64,000 nucleotides of DNA from Prevotella sp. 10(H) (GCF_000711235.1 NZ_JOMI01000001.1:434001-498000); one strand, 5' to 3'; shown: positions 7,943 to 16,613, counted from the first letter of the stretch. The notes: generated from the letters alone by a model not told the origin. Made by a program: numbers and translations.

Positions 7943-9130
7943 ATGAAACTTACAAGAAAACAATTATACGATCTGGTTTGGACAGAACCATTAACGGCTA
8001 TATCCAAACGTTTAGAAATATCAGGTGCAGAATTAGGTAAACGTTGTGCAGCTGCAAATATACCGCTTCCTCCTAATGGTTACTGGTCAAAGCTTATATA
8101 TGGAAAGAATATAGATAAAGCACTACTTTCAGGTGATGAAAATGAAGAAGTGGATTTAGCACCTTACTTAACTCCACAACAGATTATAGAAAAGGAAATA
8201 AGTAAAGGTGATCAATCCGTATTTAAAGTTCCCGAAATTTTATACGCTAAAGACCCTTTAATTATTGATACGAAGGAAAAACATAGAGAGGATATGATTC
8301 CCTGGAGTCAAAGAAAAAATCCTTATAAAAGTAAAATCAAAGAATCTTTAAATGTATCCGTTGGAGAAAAAACTATAGATAGGGCGTTATGTATATTTTC
8401 GACAGTAATCAATGTTTTACGATTAAGAGGTCATAGTATAAAGATCCATAAAAAGAATGAATATAATTCTGTAACCTATGCGGTGATTAATGGAGAAGAG
8501 ATCAAGATAGACCTGACAGAGAGGCGACGTATGAAATCTGATGCGACAAGTACCAGAGATACAGAATACAGTGGAGAACTTCATTTCAATATTTATGGAG
8601 AATGGAGGGATACAACTACATATAAAGATACAACACATACTCGTTTAGAAGACAAGATAATAGAGATAATTGCCAATTTAGAATTCCGTTCCAAAAAAAT
8701 CAAGGAAGACCGAGTAGCCGAAGAAGAACATATCCGCAAAGAAAAGGAAGCCAAGGAGAGGGAAGAGCGTGAAAAGTTTGAAGCTAATCGACAAGCAGAG
8801 CTTAAGGAATTCAGGATGATGTTCAATATGGCGGAGCGGCTTCGCAAAGCTAATATGCTCCGACAATATATTGCGGACTATGAAGAATATTTAAAAACCA
8901 GCGATGTAATGGATGACGAAGTTACACAGAAATTAGAATGGGCCAGAAAGAAAGCAGATTGGTTAGACCCGTTTATTGATGTTGAAGATGAATATCTGAA
9001 TGAAGATGATAAGGATCAAAGAATAGAACCTGTAAAAACAGAATCAACTGTCCGGCGTTCATCCACTACAGAAACTGAAACATATAGTTTTTGGACCAGG
9101 CCTTACCGCTGGTTTAATAAAAAAAGATAA
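7943..9130 (+). CDS. Conserved protein of unknown function (395 aa) with charged helical C-terminus
   Basis: The N-terminus begins MKLTRKQLYDLVWTEPLTAI then SKRLEISGAELGKRCAAANI and PLPPNGYWSKLIYGK. This looks like a helix-turn-helix unit followed by a PPNGYW motif that I have seen in uncharacterised bacterial proteins. The middle is mixed alpha/beta; residues about 240-320 are a highly charged, probably coiled-coil stretch (KKIKEDRVAEEEHIRKEKEA and on). The C-terminus is polar. No signal peptide or TM helix is present. It closes the small gene block beside the IS element; function unknown. Confidence 0.65.
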   Translation: MKLTRKQLYDLVWTEPLTAISKRLEISGAELGKRCAAANIPLPPNGYWSKLIYGKNIDKALLSGDENEEVDLAPYLTPQQIIEKEISKGDQSVFKVPEILYAKDPLIIDTKEKHREDMIPWSQRKNPYKSKIKESLNVSVGEKTIDRALCIFSTVINVLRLRGHSIKIHKKNEYNSVTYAVINGEEIKIDLTERRRMKSDATSTRDTEYSGELHFNIYGEWRDTTTYKDTTHTRLEDKIIEIIANLEFRSKKIKEDRVAEEEHIRKEKEAKEREEREKFEANRQAELKEFRMMFNMAERLRKANMLRQYIADYEEYLKTSDVMDDEVTQKLEWARKKADWLDPFIDVEDEYLNEDDKDQRIEPVKTESTVRRSSTTETETYSFWTRPYRWFNKKR

Positions 9131-9153
9131 AGATTCTAATTTAAATATTTGAC

Positions 9154-9182
9154 TTGTTTTTCAAAAAATACCAGTATATTTG
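9154..9182 (+). promoter_or_regulatory. Bacteroidota-type promoter of a candidate ncRNA
   Basis: TTG at 9154-9156 (with TTTG at 9148-9151 as an alternative) and a perfect TAnnTTTG box, TATATTTG, at 9175-9182 are separated by 18 nt (23 nt for the alternative). The predicted start is near 9189. No gene start follows for over 300 bp, and a terminator lies at 9386-9418. Confidence 0.55.
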
Positions 9183-9188
9183 TAATTA

Positions 9189-9418
9189 GAAGTCAGGCTT
9201 ACAGAGGTTTGCCATCACAAAGAAAAGACATCATATAAAATCGTTACGAATTCGTTACGGCATGTCTTCCAGAAATATATAACAAGCTGAATATTATAGC
9301 TATTACGAGATAAAAAAGTGTTCCCGCTCGGATCACGTAAAGGTCAGAAACTAACAGACAAGAATCTGACAATAAAAGACAAAACGCTCTAAATGATCAA
9401 TTTAGGGAGTTTTTTTTA
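9189..9418 (+). ncRNA. Candidate structured small RNA (~230 nt)
   Basis: The interval sits between a good promoter and a good terminator and holds no ORF longer than a few codons. It contains two further stems: AAGACAT (9225-9231) with ATGTCTT (9262-9268), and GTCAGA (9343-9348) with TCTGAC (9365-9370). The loop of the first stem carries CGTTACG twice around AATT (9242-9259). I do not recognise an Rfam family. An alternative is an attachment-site remnant of the neighbouring mobile block. Confidence 0.4.
9386..9418 (+). terminator. Intrinsic terminator
   Basis: CTCTAAAT, a short GATCA loop and ATTTAGGGAG form a stem followed directly by eight T. It ends the candidate small RNA and lies just before the promoter of the TPR-AraC gene. 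Confidence 0.75.
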
Positions 9419-9446
9419 TTCCCCTACTTTGACAATAAACGACATG

Positions 9447-9477
9447 TTGAGGTAATTATCGAAATGTTGTATCTTTG
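9447..9477 (+). promoter_or_regulatory. Promoter of the second TPR-AraC regulator
   Basis: TTG at 9447-9449, a 20-nt spacer and TATCTTTG at 9470-9477 match the Bacteroidota consensus. Transcription should begin near 9484. This rules out the upstream ATG at 9475 and supports the start at 9508. Confidence 0.75.
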
Positions 9478-9507
9478 TCTTTGTCATTAGATACACAAAA
9501 AAAGATT

Positions 9508-11235
9508 ATGAGAGATATATACATGTGGGGAATATTTTTAATCTGCATATTTCTGCTTACAGTCTCATCTTGTAAGCAAACTGATGAGACGAAACTGGAA
9601 GAACTAAGCCAAATACTCATAGACAATAAAGACGTAGAGAAAATTCCTCAATACATACAAAATATAAAGGATGGAGCACAAAGGCAACAAAATGACAGAT
9701 ACTTGGGTACAGCTCATTACTATATAGCCTTATATTATAATCAACCGGATAATATATTTAGTGTAAACCCAATAAATATTGATAATGACAGTATTATGTA
9801 TAACCTGCAGCTTGCCCGGAATTATTATAAAAAGGCAGGTTATGAAAGAGGTGAATTATTAGTAGACCAACAAATAATAGGAGGCTTGATCAAAAACAAT
9901 AGTTATAATCTTGCATTAAACAAGATCATTCTTTTAGCTAAGAAGGCAGAAGCTCTCAAAGATTATTATGTGTTAATTATGTCTGATATATATCTAGCGG
10001 AATTATATCTTTCAAGGGATAAGCCTGATCGAACTTTAGCAATTTTGGATACAGCTTCTGTCCGCAGTAACAAATATCTGGAAGGAGAAGAAAAAAAGTC
10101 TATAGATATTAATATTCTTATATTTAAAATAAACGCAGCTTTCTGGAACGGTGATTATATGCTGTCTCTTTCTTATATAGACTCATTGCAAAATTTAATC
10201 GATTCATCAAAATTACCTGATCAAACAGTTAATTTTATCAATTGGTGGAGTTTAGATTCGCCTAGAGCCGAGAATTATATTAAGTTAAATAAGATAGAAG
10301 AAGCTAAATCTATAATAAACAAAATGTCTTTGTCTATAGGTGAAGATTATGACAAACGCGGCAGGGAACATTACATGAATTCTTTACTTTCCAAATATTA
10401 TTACAAAATACATAATTACGACAGAGCCTATCAGTATATCGACAAATTTGACCCATCTGTTTTGGAAGAATGTGGATTATCTACGCCTCGTGACCAGGAG
10501 CGCTTATTGAAAATAGATATACTGGAAGCTAAAGGGGAACATAAGAAGGCTCTTTCGATGATGAAAGAGTATTATCAATACACCGATTCTCTGAACAGGA
10601 CAGATATAGCCAGACAGATAAATGAAGCCGAGAGTTTGTTGAAAATAGAATTTCTTACTACCGATTCGGAGAGAAAGCAAAAAGAATATAAGACAAGGCA
10701 TATGCAGATTTTATTATTCTCGTCGTTGATTGTTTTTTTCCTTATTATAGTGATATCTGTTCAGAAATATAATTCCAAACAACTAAGAAAAAAGAATGAA
10801 AAGATATTTGCACAATATCAGGACTTAGATAGATATCGCGAAGAGATGAAAACTCTGAACTCATCTGTAAATGAAAATAAGCAAGCAGATAGTATCTCTA
10901 AAGACCAATCTTTATTTGAGAAAATAGAAAACTATTTAATAGAAACTCATTGTTACCGGGAACCCAATATCACACGGGAGTCGCTTGCATCGGAGCTTGG
11001 TACTAACCGACAATATTTGACTCAGGCTATTCAAAATAATGTAAATATGACTTTTTCAGAGTATATAAATTTCTACAGGCTCGAATACAGCCGTGAATTA
11101 CTGACATCGCCTGATAACTATACCATCGAATACATTCATATTTCCGCAGGATTCCTCAATAAAAGTACCTTTTACCGCCTGTTTAAAGAAAAATACGGAA
11201 TGACCCCTAAAGAATTCAGAGATATAGCCAAGTAA
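9508..11235 (+). CDS. TPR-containing, membrane-anchored AraC-family regulator (575 aa)
   Basis: ATG 9508 is chosen because it lies just downstream of the promoter and begins the signal/lipoprotein segment (MWGIFLICIFLLTVSSC). About 350 residues of TPR-like repeats follow (YNLALNKIILLAKKAEALKD and others), then a TM helix at about 401-420 (ILLFSSLIVFFLIIVISV), a linker, and an AraC DNA-binding domain at about 480-570 (ESLASELGTNRQYLTQAIQN; ISAGFLNKSTFYRLFKEKYG). It senses an unknown periplasmic signal and binds DNA in the cytoplasm. The direct repeats at 11430-11522 are candidate binding sites. It is a paralogue of the regulator at 2355-4286. Confidence 0.85.
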   Translation: MRDIYMWGIFLICIFLLTVSSCKQTDETKLEELSQILIDNKDVEKIPQYIQNIKDGAQRQQNDRYLGTAHYYIALYYNQPDNIFSVNPINIDNDSIMYNLQLARNYYKKAGYERGELLVDQQIIGGLIKNNSYNLALNKIILLAKKAEALKDYYVLIMSDIYLAELYLSRDKPDRTLAILDTASVRSNKYLEGEEKKSIDINILIFKINAAFWNGDYMLSLSYIDSLQNLIDSSKLPDQTVNFINWWSLDSPRAENYIKLNKIEEAKSIINKMSLSIGEDYDKRGREHYMNSLLSKYYYKIHNYDRAYQYIDKFDPSVLEECGLSTPRDQERLLKIDILEAKGEHKKALSMMKEYYQYTDSLNRTDIARQINEAESLLKIEFLTTDSERKQKEYKTRHMQILLFSSLIVFFLIIVISVQKYNSKQLRKKNEKIFAQYQDLDRYREEMKTLNSSVNENKQADSISKDQSLFEKIENYLIETHCYREPNITRESLASELGTNRQYLTQAIQNNVNMTFSEYINFYRLEYSRELLTSPDNYTIEYIHISAGFLNKSTFYRLFKEKYGMTPKEFRDIAK

Positions 11236-11285
11236 AATAATAGATAATTCCTTTTTATATTTTCGCTATAATTGATGAAATAAGT

Positions 11286-11322
11286 AAGAGTTGGGAAGTA
11301 AATTTTCCAACTCTTCCTTTTT
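11286..11322 (+). terminator. Intrinsic terminator after the TPR-AraC gene
   Basis: AAGAGTTGG and CCAACTCTT pair across a short GAAGTAAATTTT loop and are followed by CCTTTTT. The hairpin begins 50 bp after the stop codon. Confidence 0.8.
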
Positions 11323-11429
11323 GAATACGATTCATCTTATCAAAAATTTTATTTTACGACTTTTCCCCCTTTTCTTCATTCATGCAATTTTGGAGATATG
11401 ATGCTCTTATTAAATAGCTCTGAATATTA

Positions 11430-11522
11430 TTTTGCGAATATCATACCTTTTATAGTACTTTTTTAATATTAAGCTACTACCCTTTTTTGCGATAGTCATA
11501 CTTTCTTTTGCGACAGTCGTAC
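11430..11522 (+). promoter_or_regulatory. Three 17-bp direct repeats, AraC-type operator candidate
   Basis: The repeats are TTTTGCGAATATCATAC (11430-11446), TTTTGCGATAGTCATAC (11485-11501) and TTTTGCGACAGTCGTAC (11506-11522). The last two are 21 bp apart, two helical turns, on the same face of the DNA, as for AraC half-sites. They end about 25 bp upstream of a promoter for the VOC gene. The two flanking AraC-family genes are natural candidates for the binding protein. The remainder of 11236-11688 is AT-rich with nothing else seen. Confidence 0.6.
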
Positions 11523-11547
11523 TGCATAAATTAAGCTGTTTTTTAGT

Positions 11548-11579
11548 TTTGTTCACGAATTAAGAGAGACGAAACTTTG
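11548..11579 (+). promoter_or_regulatory. Promoter candidate for the VOC gene
   Basis: TTTG at 11548-11551, a 20-nt spacer and AAACTTTG at 11572-11579 (one mismatch to TAnnTTTG). The start would be near 11586, leaving a leader of about 100 nt. Confidence 0.45.
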
Positions 11580-11688
11580 TAGAGAACTACATAGATAGGG
11601 CCGCCTAAACTGAATATGGGATTTTGATAACAAATAGAATTCTTCTTAAAAAGGACTTATACGAGTAATATAACTAAATAAAAGAAAT

Positions 11689-12087
11689 ATGAAATTCACT
11701 AATGTACGATTATTAGTCAAAGACTACCGCAAGTGTTTCAATTTTTACACCCAACAACTCGGTTTTGAAGCAGCATGGGATGTTGAAGAGTGTTATGCAA
11801 GTTTTAAAGTGGCGGACGGAATAGAGGGCCTGGCCATATTTACATCCGATATGATGGCGCCTGTCGTTGGTAATGCAGACAAAATGCAGCCTGTCGGCTT
11901 TCGTGAAAAGTCGATGGTATCTTTTCAGGTTGATAATGTTGACGAAACCTATCACACCCTTTTGGCTAAAGGTATTAAATTCATAAACGAGCCGACCGAT
12001 ATGCCCGATTGGGGTATGCGTTTCGTTCATCTGTACGATCCGGAGGAAAATCTGATCGAAATATATTCACCTCTTTTTGCAGAATGA
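11689..12087 (+). CDS. VOC-superfamily (glyoxalase/bleomycin-resistance fold) protein
   Basis: The 132-residue protein has two beta-alpha-beta-beta-beta modules. The first begins MKFTNVRLLVKDYRKCFNFY, with TQQLGFEAAWDVEECYASF after it; the second contains MVSFQVDNVDETYHTLLAKG and ends GMRFVHLYDPEENLIEIYSP. Such proteins bind metals or small ligands as lyases, dioxygenases or resistance proteins; the substrate cannot be read from sequence. It lies between the putative AraC operator and a zinc-ribbon/AraC gene. Confidence 0.85.
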   Translation: MKFTNVRLLVKDYRKCFNFYTQQLGFEAAWDVEECYASFKVADGIEGLAIFTSDMMAPVVGNADKMQPVGFREKSMVSFQVDNVDETYHTLLAKGIKFINEPTDMPDWGMRFVHLYDPEENLIEIYSPLFAE

Positions 12088-12200
12088 GAAGAAACAACAA
12101 TTACGAATAGAGGCGCTAAATTTTGTACCTCTATTCATATAATATCTTAAAAAATTAGCTTGAGAATCAAACATCTTTTTTGCAAAATAAACTCAAATAA

Positions 12201-12761
12201 ATGCAACAGGTAAATATTGAAAGAAGGTATTGCCAGAGCTGTGGGATGCCACTAAACATCGAAAAGAAAGAATTTTCAGGAACCGATCGTGATGGGAATA
12301 AATTAAATGAATATTGTCGTTACTGTTTTCAAAATGGAGAATATACAGCAAACCGCTCTATGGCAGAGGCGATTGAAACCTGGCTTCCGTCCCTGAAACG
12401 TCAGCAACAAAAGAATACTACCAAGAAGATACACTATGAAATCGTTAACAACGTTCTTACTTATATCAACAACCATTTGTTTGAGGAGTTAGATGCCGAG
12501 CGGTTATCGAAAGTAGCCAACCTTTCTAAGTTCTATTTAATACGGGTTTTCAAGGATATTACAGGAGAAAGTATCGGAAATTATATGCTGCGAATTCGCC
12601 TTGAATATATTGCACATCTGATGGTAACAACAGATTTGCCTCTGAATGATATTGTAAATGATGTACACTATCACAGCAGGCATAGTCTGTCAAAGGCCTT
12701 TAAAAAATATTTCGGATTATCTCCACTTGAATACCGGCAAGCACACAAAGTTAGAGAATGA
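12201..12761 (+). CDS. Zinc-ribbon/AraC-family fusion regulator (186 aa)
   Basis: The N-terminus has a zinc ribbon with C11, C14, C39 and C42 (CQSCGMPL ... EYCRYCF). The C-terminal ~100 residues are an AraC helix-turn-helix pair (LDAERLSKVANLSKFYLIRV, then FKDITGESIGNYMLRIRLEY; SRHSLSKAFKKYFGLSPLEY). There is no membrane segment, so this is a soluble regulator. The zinc ribbon may sense metal or redox state. It is 113 bp after the VOC gene and probably forms a functional pair with it. Confidence 0.85.
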   Translation: MQQVNIERRYCQSCGMPLNIEKKEFSGTDRDGNKLNEYCRYCFQNGEYTANRSMAEAIETWLPSLKRQQQKNTTKKIHYEIVNNVLTYINNHLFEELDAERLSKVANLSKFYLIRVFKDITGESIGNYMLRIRLEYIAHLMVTTDLPLNDIVNDVHYHSRHSLSKAFKKYFGLSPLEYRQAHKVRE

Positions 12762-12890
12762 AATTTACATTCCTATAGAGAAAATTTCTTCTAACCGAAG
12801 TTAAAGAACGTATCTGATTAACTTTTTAAGCATCTGTTAGAAAAAAGAATAAAATGATTGGTGGTCTCGGCCTTATTTCCAAAATTTCTT

Positions 12891-13265
12891 TTACTTATCG
12901 GAATATAGTCCGACCCTGTTCCCCTCACAGTCGAGAAAGATTGAAAAATATCCACTCTCTTCACCTTCGATTTTTGTTTTAGAGATAAGTATTTTTCCTC
13001 CGAATTTTTCTATTAAACTTATGGCCCTTTCGATATTTTCGATGTTAAAGCTTACCATTGTTCCATTCTCGGAAGGGAGGAACCGTTTATCCTTTGCCCA
13101 TGAGATTGCTCCGGGGCATACACCGTTTTCTGCGGGAAATAATGCCATTTTATCGTGTCCGCAATCCATTGCCGTGAGATTGACATTCAATACTGTTTCA
13201 TAAAATTTAATTGCCCTGTCGAAATCAAGAACAGGGATTTCGAAAAATGCTATTGATGCTTTCAT
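12891..13265 (-). CDS. VOC-superfamily protein (124 aa)
   Basis: The start MKASIAFFEIPVLDFDRAIK and FYETVLNVNLTAMDCGHDKM, and the end GYFSIFLDCEGNRVGLYSDK, are typical of the VOC fold. His in CGHDKMALF and Glu/Asp near the C-terminus could be metal ligands. It is on the strand opposite to the other VOC gene and its downstream regulator. The specific activity is not identifiable. Confidence 0.85.
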   Translation of the reverse strand: MKASIAFFEIPVLDFDRAIKFYETVLNVNLTAMDCGHDKMALFPAENGVCPGAISWAKDKRFLPSENGTMVSFNIENIERAISLIEKFGGKILISKTKIEGEESGYFSIFLDCEGNRVGLYSDK

Positions 13266-13293
13266 ATTTTTGAATTTTAATTTATCCTATGTA

Positions 13294-15420
13294 TTAATTT
13301 ACAAGCCCCCTGTTTCTCAACATATGCTCAGGATTCGGTTCTGCTCCTTTAAATCTTTTATAAAGAATCATCGGTTCTTCGGAGCCTCCTTTTGATAAAA
13401 TATTATCTCTGAATGATTTGGCGGTTTCCTGATTAAACAATCCTTTTTCAATGAATGACTGGAATGCATCAGCGTCTAAAACTTCTGACCACAGGTAGCT
13501 ATAAAAGCCCGAAGAGTAACTTTCGCTGAAGATGTGCCTGAAGTAAGTACTTCTATGTTTAGGCAGGATTGCGTCAATAAGACCAGCTTTCTGTAATACA
13601 CCTTTTTCAAATTCGATAATATCAAAATCCGTTTTGCCTCGTACTTTATCTACCGACGTTAACGTGTGATATTCCATATCCAGCATTGCTGCAGATACCA
13701 TTTCTGTCAGTTTGAATCCCTGATTGAATGTTCTGGCATTATTGATTTTTGCAATTAGTTCGTCCGGGATTGTTTCTCCGGTATGATAATGTTTTCCATA
13801 TATTTTCATCACTTCCGGCTGAAATGCCCAATGCTCCATCAGTTGAGAAGGAAGTTCGACAAAGTCGCGAGCAACGGCCGTGCCTGAAAGTGTTGTGTAA
13901 TTACATTGTGATAACAATCCGTGTAAGGCATGTCCGAATTCATGAAACATAGTTTTTACCTGGTCAAGATTCAATAAGGCAGGTTTGCCGTCTGACGGGG
14001 GATTATAGTTTCCTACGTTGTATATGATGGGATAAATTCGATTACCATCTTTTATTGATTCCTTGCGGAAACTTCCCATCCAAGCCCCTTGATTTTTTAC
14101 TCCCGGACGGGTGTAGCTGTCAAAGTAGATAATCCCTATGAGTTTTCCATCGGCTTCGGTAACTTTGAAGGCTTCTACGTCTTTATGATATACGGGAACA
14201 TCTATTTTATTAAAGTTGATACCATATAGTTTATTTGCTACGGCAAATATTCCTTCCCTCACATTGTCAGCTACAAGATATTCTTTAATTGCTTCTTCAT
14301 CCAATTCATATTTTTCTTTACGTAACTTTTCAGCGTAATACCACCAATCCCACGATTCTATTTGGTCTATTTTGTGGCCTTCTTTTTTCGCCATAGCCAG
14401 AAGGTCAGATGACTCTTCTTTCGCTTTTGGGATGGCATATTTCCATAGGTCGGAAAGCAATTTATTCACATTTTCCGGCGTTTTTGCCATTGTTTCGTCC
14501 AATACATATTCTGCATGTGATTTGTACCCCAGAAGGTTCGCTCTTTCTAGTCTGAGAGATACGATTCTTTTGATATTTTCTTTGTTGTCAAAATCATTGT
14601 CATTATTGGCACGCATATAAAATGCAGTATAGATTTCTTTTCGGAGATCTCTATTGTCTGCATATTGCAGGAAGGGTTCCCAACTGGGTTTGTCGAGGGT
14701 AAATATCCATTTCCCTTGATGGCCTCTTTCTGTGGCTGTTTGAGCGGCGGCTGCAATGATGTCGGACGGAAGTCCCGCCAAATCTTTTTCGTTATCTATC
14801 ACCAACTGGTAGGCAGATGTTTCTTTCAGTACATTGTTGTTGAAGCTGAGGATGTGCATACCCATCTCTTTATTGATTTCCCTCATGCGGGTTTGTTTTG
14901 CTTTATCCAGAGCAATGCCTGAGCGAATAAAATTTTTATAGTATTTGTCTATTAGCTGTCGATCTTCTTTCGAACGTCCTTCGTAATCGTTTTTCTTTAC
15001 TGATTCTATGCGTTTAAAAAGATCCGTATTCAGATTGATATTGTCGCTGTGTTCTGCCAGCTTGGGTTGGATTACTTTGGCAATGGAGTCTGTTTCTGGA
15101 TTGGTATTTGCTCCCTTTACTGCGTAAAATACGTTGGATACCCTGTCGAGCATTTCACCGGATTGTTCCAATGATATGATTGTATTTTCTAATGTGGGCT
15201 TTTCAGTATTGTTTATAATAGCGTTTATTTCAATAGTATGTTGTTTCATGCTTTCTTCGAAAGCCGGGAGATAATGTTCCAGCTTTATTATATCAAACGG
15301 TGGTACTCCGTAAGGGGTGTTAAATTCAGTAAAGAAAGGATTGTCTGCACTTGTTTCTTTTATGTTGCATGAAACAGTCATTATCATAAGACATAGAATA
15401 AGAATGTATTTCTCCAGCAT
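13294..15420 (-). CDS. dcp: Peptidyl-dipeptidase, M3 family (Dcp-like), lipoprotein
   Basis: The 708-residue protein has a lipoprotein signal (ILILCLMIMTVSC, Cys18) and a full M3 metallopeptidase body. The zinc motif MFHEFGHALHGLLSQ lies at about residue 490, with the downstream FVELPSQLMEHW containing the third ligand Glu. The length matches Dcp (~700), which removes dipeptides from peptide C-termini. The lipobox suggests it is anchored in the envelope facing the periplasm. A single 23-bp gap separates it from the upstream cupin, so it may belong to the BKACE-cupin-Dcp operon. No damage is visible. Confidence 0.9.
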   Translation of the reverse strand: MLEKYILILCLMIMTVSCNIKETSADNPFFTEFNTPYGVPPFDIIKLEHYLPAFEESMKQHTIEINAIINNTEKPTLENTIISLEQSGEMLDRVSNVFYAVKGANTNPETDSIAKVIQPKLAEHSDNINLNTDLFKRIESVKKNDYEGRSKEDRQLIDKYYKNFIRSGIALDKAKQTRMREINKEMGMHILSFNNNVLKETSAYQLVIDNEKDLAGLPSDIIAAAAQTATERGHQGKWIFTLDKPSWEPFLQYADNRDLRKEIYTAFYMRANNDNDFDNKENIKRIVSLRLERANLLGYKSHAEYVLDETMAKTPENVNKLLSDLWKYAIPKAKEESSDLLAMAKKEGHKIDQIESWDWWYYAEKLRKEKYELDEEAIKEYLVADNVREGIFAVANKLYGINFNKIDVPVYHKDVEAFKVTEADGKLIGIIYFDSYTRPGVKNQGAWMGSFRKESIKDGNRIYPIIYNVGNYNPPSDGKPALLNLDQVKTMFHEFGHALHGLLSQCNYTTLSGTAVARDFVELPSQLMEHWAFQPEVMKIYGKHYHTGETIPDELIAKINNARTFNQGFKLTEMVSAAMLDMEYHTLTSVDKVRGKTDFDIIEFEKGVLQKAGLIDAILPKHRSTYFRHIFSESYSSGFYSYLWSEVLDADAFQSFIEKGLFNQETAKSFRDNILSKGGSEEPMILYKRFKGAEPNPEHMLRNRGLVN

Positions 15421-15443
15421 ATTCAGTATTATTGAAATCGAGT

Positions 15444-15803
15444 TTATATCCTTTCTGGTATTTCTTTAGTTAATTCATTAGTCGTATCGCCAGTGTTCAA
15501 GGTCGTCTCAGGTTCGAAAAGTAAAACATGAACCTCTTCTTCTGCTACAGGTTTATGCTCTATACCACGAGGAATGATAATAAACTCACCTTCATTGATT
15601 GTTACTTCTTTATCAGGGAGTTCTATCTTTAATACTCCTTTGATAACATAGAAAAACTCGTCTTCGTTATCGTGTTTGTGCCGGACAAACTCACCTTTAA
15701 ATTTTGCCAGTTTTATGAGTTGTCCGTTTAACTCACCAACAATTTTAGGTGACCAGTAATCTGAAAAAAGACCCAATTTTTGTTCAAGATTTATTTTGTT
15801 CAT
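15444..15803 (-). CDS. Cupin-domain protein (119 aa)
   Basis: The core has the two cupin motifs: GEFVRHKHDNEDEFFYVIKG and GEFIIIPRGIEHKPVAEEEV, with His residues able to bind a metal. It is a small single-domain cupin of unknown substrate. It lies 4 bp downstream of the BKACE gene, so the pair is cotranscribed and translationally close. Cupins next to such genes may be small-molecule isomerases, dioxygenases or binders. Confidence 0.9.
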   Translation of the reverse strand: MNKINLEQKLGLFSDYWSPKIVGELNGQLIKLAKFKGEFVRHKHDNEDEFFYVIKGVLKIELPDKEVTINEGEFIIIPRGIEHKPVAEEEVHVLLFEPETTLNTGDTTNELTKEIPERI

Positions 15804-15807
15804 ATCA

Positions 15808-16542
15808 TTAACTGTCGTGTATAGTTTGTTTTAAGGAAAGAGCCTTTTTTATAAGTTCCGCATTACTTGTTGCTTTTATATTTTCATCAATAAACACGGT
15901 ATCTTCAAAACCAATCCGTGTGCTATATTTTCGCTCAAATGCTTTCTCAACCAAGCCCCAACAGGTATCATTATTATAACCATGCAGAAGAATATCATGA
16001 GAGGTAAGAACCGGCAATATTATTTTCTCAATTTCGGAGACATTATTCAGTGCATCCTGGAGCGTTAAATCGTCCGGTTCAATCAGGATGCGGAAGCAAT
16101 GCTTCAATAATCCTGACTTTACCAGTGCTATGACTTCTTGTGGTGTTGAAATACCCGCCTCAATGGATATACCCTTTTCTAACAGTATTTCTATGATACC
16201 TTCAAAATTATCCTCACTGATATTGACGGAAACAAAATCCGGTAAAACCGTCCACTCTTTTATCAACTGTTTTCTTTTATCAACATCAGACTCCATCCAC
16301 TCTCCGGTACTAATACCAATCGGTATCTGTGGAAGAAAGCGCTTTAATAACGACATCTGTTCAGCCACAAATTGTCCGTTTAATGATTCTATGCCGTTTT
16401 TATCCCTGACATGAAAATGAATCTCCTGTGCACCGGCAATAACTGATTGTACTGCTTCGTTTAAAATCTCTTCGACGGTTACCGGTACATTTGGATTATC
16501 AATCTTCGTTCTTCCTCCGTTTAATGCTGCTTTTATAATCAT
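15808..16542 (-). CDS. BKACE-family (DUF849) beta-keto acid cleavage enzyme, short form
   Basis: The N-terminus MIIKAALNGGRTKIDNPNVP, the metal motif EIHFHVRDKNG (HxH), ISTGEW, and the C-terminal HGYNNDTCWGLVEKA plus TRIGFEDT match the BKACE (3-keto-5-aminohexanoate cleavage-like) TIM-barrel family. These zinc enzymes condense acetyl-CoA with beta-keto acids and cleave them. At 244 residues it is shorter than the usual ~270-310. Its promoter (TACCTTTG box at 16586-16593) faces away from that of the exported Ig/FISUMP gene and shares an operator-like site with it. Confidence 0.8.
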   Translation of the reverse strand: MIIKAALNGGRTKIDNPNVPVTVEEILNEAVQSVIAGAQEIHFHVRDKNGIESLNGQFVAEQMSLLKRFLPQIPIGISTGEWMESDVDKRKQLIKEWTVLPDFVSVNISEDNFEGIIEILLEKGISIEAGISTPQEVIALVKSGLLKHCFRILIEPDDLTLQDALNNVSEIEKIILPVLTSHDILLHGYNNDTCWGLVEKAFERKYSTRIGFEDTVFIDENIKATSNAELIKKALSLKQTIHDS

Positions 16543-16585
16543 TATCTAATTAATTTATGTTCAAATTTTAGAAACGGATTTTCTG

Positions 16586-16593
16586 CAAAGGTA
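16586..16593 (-). promoter_or_regulatory. -7 box of the BKACE operon
   Basis: On the minus strand the sequence reads TACCTTTG, a full match to TAnnTTTG. Transcription would begin near 16580, about 37 nt before ATG 16542. Instead of a TTTG -33 element there is a 23-bp site (16614-16636) starting exactly 20 nt upstream. Confidence 0.6.
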
Positions 16594-16613
16594 TCTTTCA
16601 TGTATAAAAACGT

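Noticed and set aside
9320-9338. tRNA-like 3' end (TTCCCGCTCGGATCAC)
   Set aside because: No matching acceptor 5' strand, anticodon arm or D arm could be found upstream.
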